Part shown: positions 63,558 through 64,000 of the stretch, piece after piece | How positions within the stretch are numbered: the first letter of the stretch is position 1 | How the letters are laid out: each line of letters opens with the position of its first letter | Assembly: GCA_023639215.1 (NCBI GenBank) | Contig: CP097899.1 | Location: forward strand, 751,501-815,500 | DNA from: Candidatus Pristimantibacillus lignocellulolyticus | GTDB taxonomy: Bacteria > Bacillota > Bacilli > Paenibacillales > Paenibacillaceae | DNA length: 64,000 nt | Direction of reading: 5' to 3' | Notes under the pieces: generated by a model | What the model was told of the DNA's origin: nothing | Seen by the model: the letters and a program-made list of their open reading frames with translations, nothing else | Database searches by the model: none | Translations under genes and position numbers: made by a program

Positions 63558-64000
63558 TTAATTATTGCTTAACATCGCAGTAGGTCTTTCGCAGTTACAT
63601 GCTACTTTATAATGACGACCTTCAGCAGAAGCGATATGGAAACCATGCATAATTTCCAATACTTGCAATGCTAGTTCCCCGCTTGCGCGATGAGGACGAT
63701 TCTCTTGAATTGCTTTTGCCATATCTAGTAACCCAATACCACGATCATTTTCGCTATATGGGTGTGTCAACATAACTTCTTCGAATTGATCACTACCTGC
63801 CTTGCGCAACTTAACTGGTCCACCGAAAGTATTGGGATCAGGAACTATGATCGATCCTTCACTTCCATAGATTTCGATATTAGGTAACGAGCTTCCACCC
63901 TTAACATCAAAACTCGTAACAAGTGTTGCCGTAGCCCCACTTTCAAAATCTATCACACCATTGATATGTGTTGGCGTTTCTACTTGAATCATTTCACCAT
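63558..64000 (-). CDS. C-terminal part of a Gfo/Idh/MocA-family oxidoreductase (cut by right edge)
   Basis: The frame stays open to the right edge, so the ATG at 63992 is probably internal. The visible 147 codons form the C-terminal substrate-binding half: THINGVIDFESGATATLVTSFDV, IEIYGSEGSIIVPDPNTFGG and ENRPHRASGELALQVLEIM, typical of the GFO_IDH_MocA_C domain. The NAD-binding half lies outside the window. It probably acts in sugar metabolism near the xylo-oligosaccharide genes, but is separated from them by a terminator. Confidence 0.85.
   Translation of the reverse strand, partial: GEMIQVETPTHINGVIDFESGATATLVTSFDVKGGSSLPNIEIYGSEGSIIVPDPNTFGGPVKLRKAGSDQFEEVMLTHPYSENDRGIGLLDMAKAIQENRPHRASGELALQVLEIMHGFHIASAEGRHYKVACNCERPTAMLSNN

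Overview
The window is AT-rich DNA from a low-GC, endospore-forming Gram-positive bacterium, most probably a member of the Paenibacillaceae. The evidence is the spore-coat transglutaminase Tgl, a YheC/YheD-type ATP-grasp protein, a bacillithiol-associated YtxJ, FabH of the FabHB (YhfB) type behind a FapR-like operator, GlpP-type antitermination, YesM/YesN two-component systems beside LplB/YtcP-type ABC transporters, many strong AGGAGG ribosome binding sites, and CcpA-type cre boxes. No tRNA, rRNA, CRISPR array, phage or transposase gene was seen.

Layout. 1-2.7 kb: the start of an unidentified membrane protein (cut by the left edge) and an MHYT-GGDEF-EAL c-di-GMP protein. 2.9-9.5 kb (+): a PrsA-like foldase, fabH and a second PrsA-like protein that has lost both parvulin histidines, then an ArsR-type regulator with a saccharopine-dehydrogenase-like oxidoreductase, then a MATE exporter. 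9.5-20.6 kb: a sugar-uptake locus (solute-binding lipoprotein, two permeases, YesN and YesM, an AraC regulator) next to a divergent GH2 beta-galactosidase-like enzyme. 20.6-23.8 kb: deoC, meso-diaminopimelate dehydrogenase and glutamate dehydrogenase. 24.7-28.6 kb: potABCD. 28.8-31.5 kb: a YhgE/Pip membrane protein and its TetR regulator, each with the same TGACC-N13-GGTCA site. 31.7-39.6 kb: ytxJ, YheD-like, a cyclophilin lipoprotein, a DUF4395 protein, tgl, a Cof-type HAD phosphatase, modAB and hflX. 40.3-45.6 kb: a ribose-type ABC transporter and an aldo/keto reductase. 46-50 kb: glpP-glpK-glpD with a terminator-like leader before glpD. 50.2-54.3 kb: a very large secreted GH119-type alpha-amylase with FnIII, CBM25 and CBM20 modules. 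55-64 kb: a xylo-oligosaccharide locus (YesN, YesM, lipoprotein, two permeases, GH8 exo-oligoxylanase) and the end of a Gfo/Idh/MocA oxidoreductase.

The most striking non-coding content is a family of roughly 170-210 bp interspersed repeats: seven near-complete copies, two truncated ends, one half copy and one short reversed copy, between 24.3 and 43.1 kb. The terminal arms differ between copies but stay complementary within each copy. The differences read as G-U pairs on one strand only, so the element looks like a structured single-stranded nucleic acid. The full copies sit directly behind stop codons of minus-strand genes, pointing into them. Two further unrelated tandem hairpin repeats lie between the aldo/keto reductase gene and glpD.

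Most carbohydrate transporters here lack their own ATPase gene (the two LplB/YtcP systems, and also modAB), so they presumably share an ATPase encoded elsewhere. The ribose-type system and potABCD are complete.
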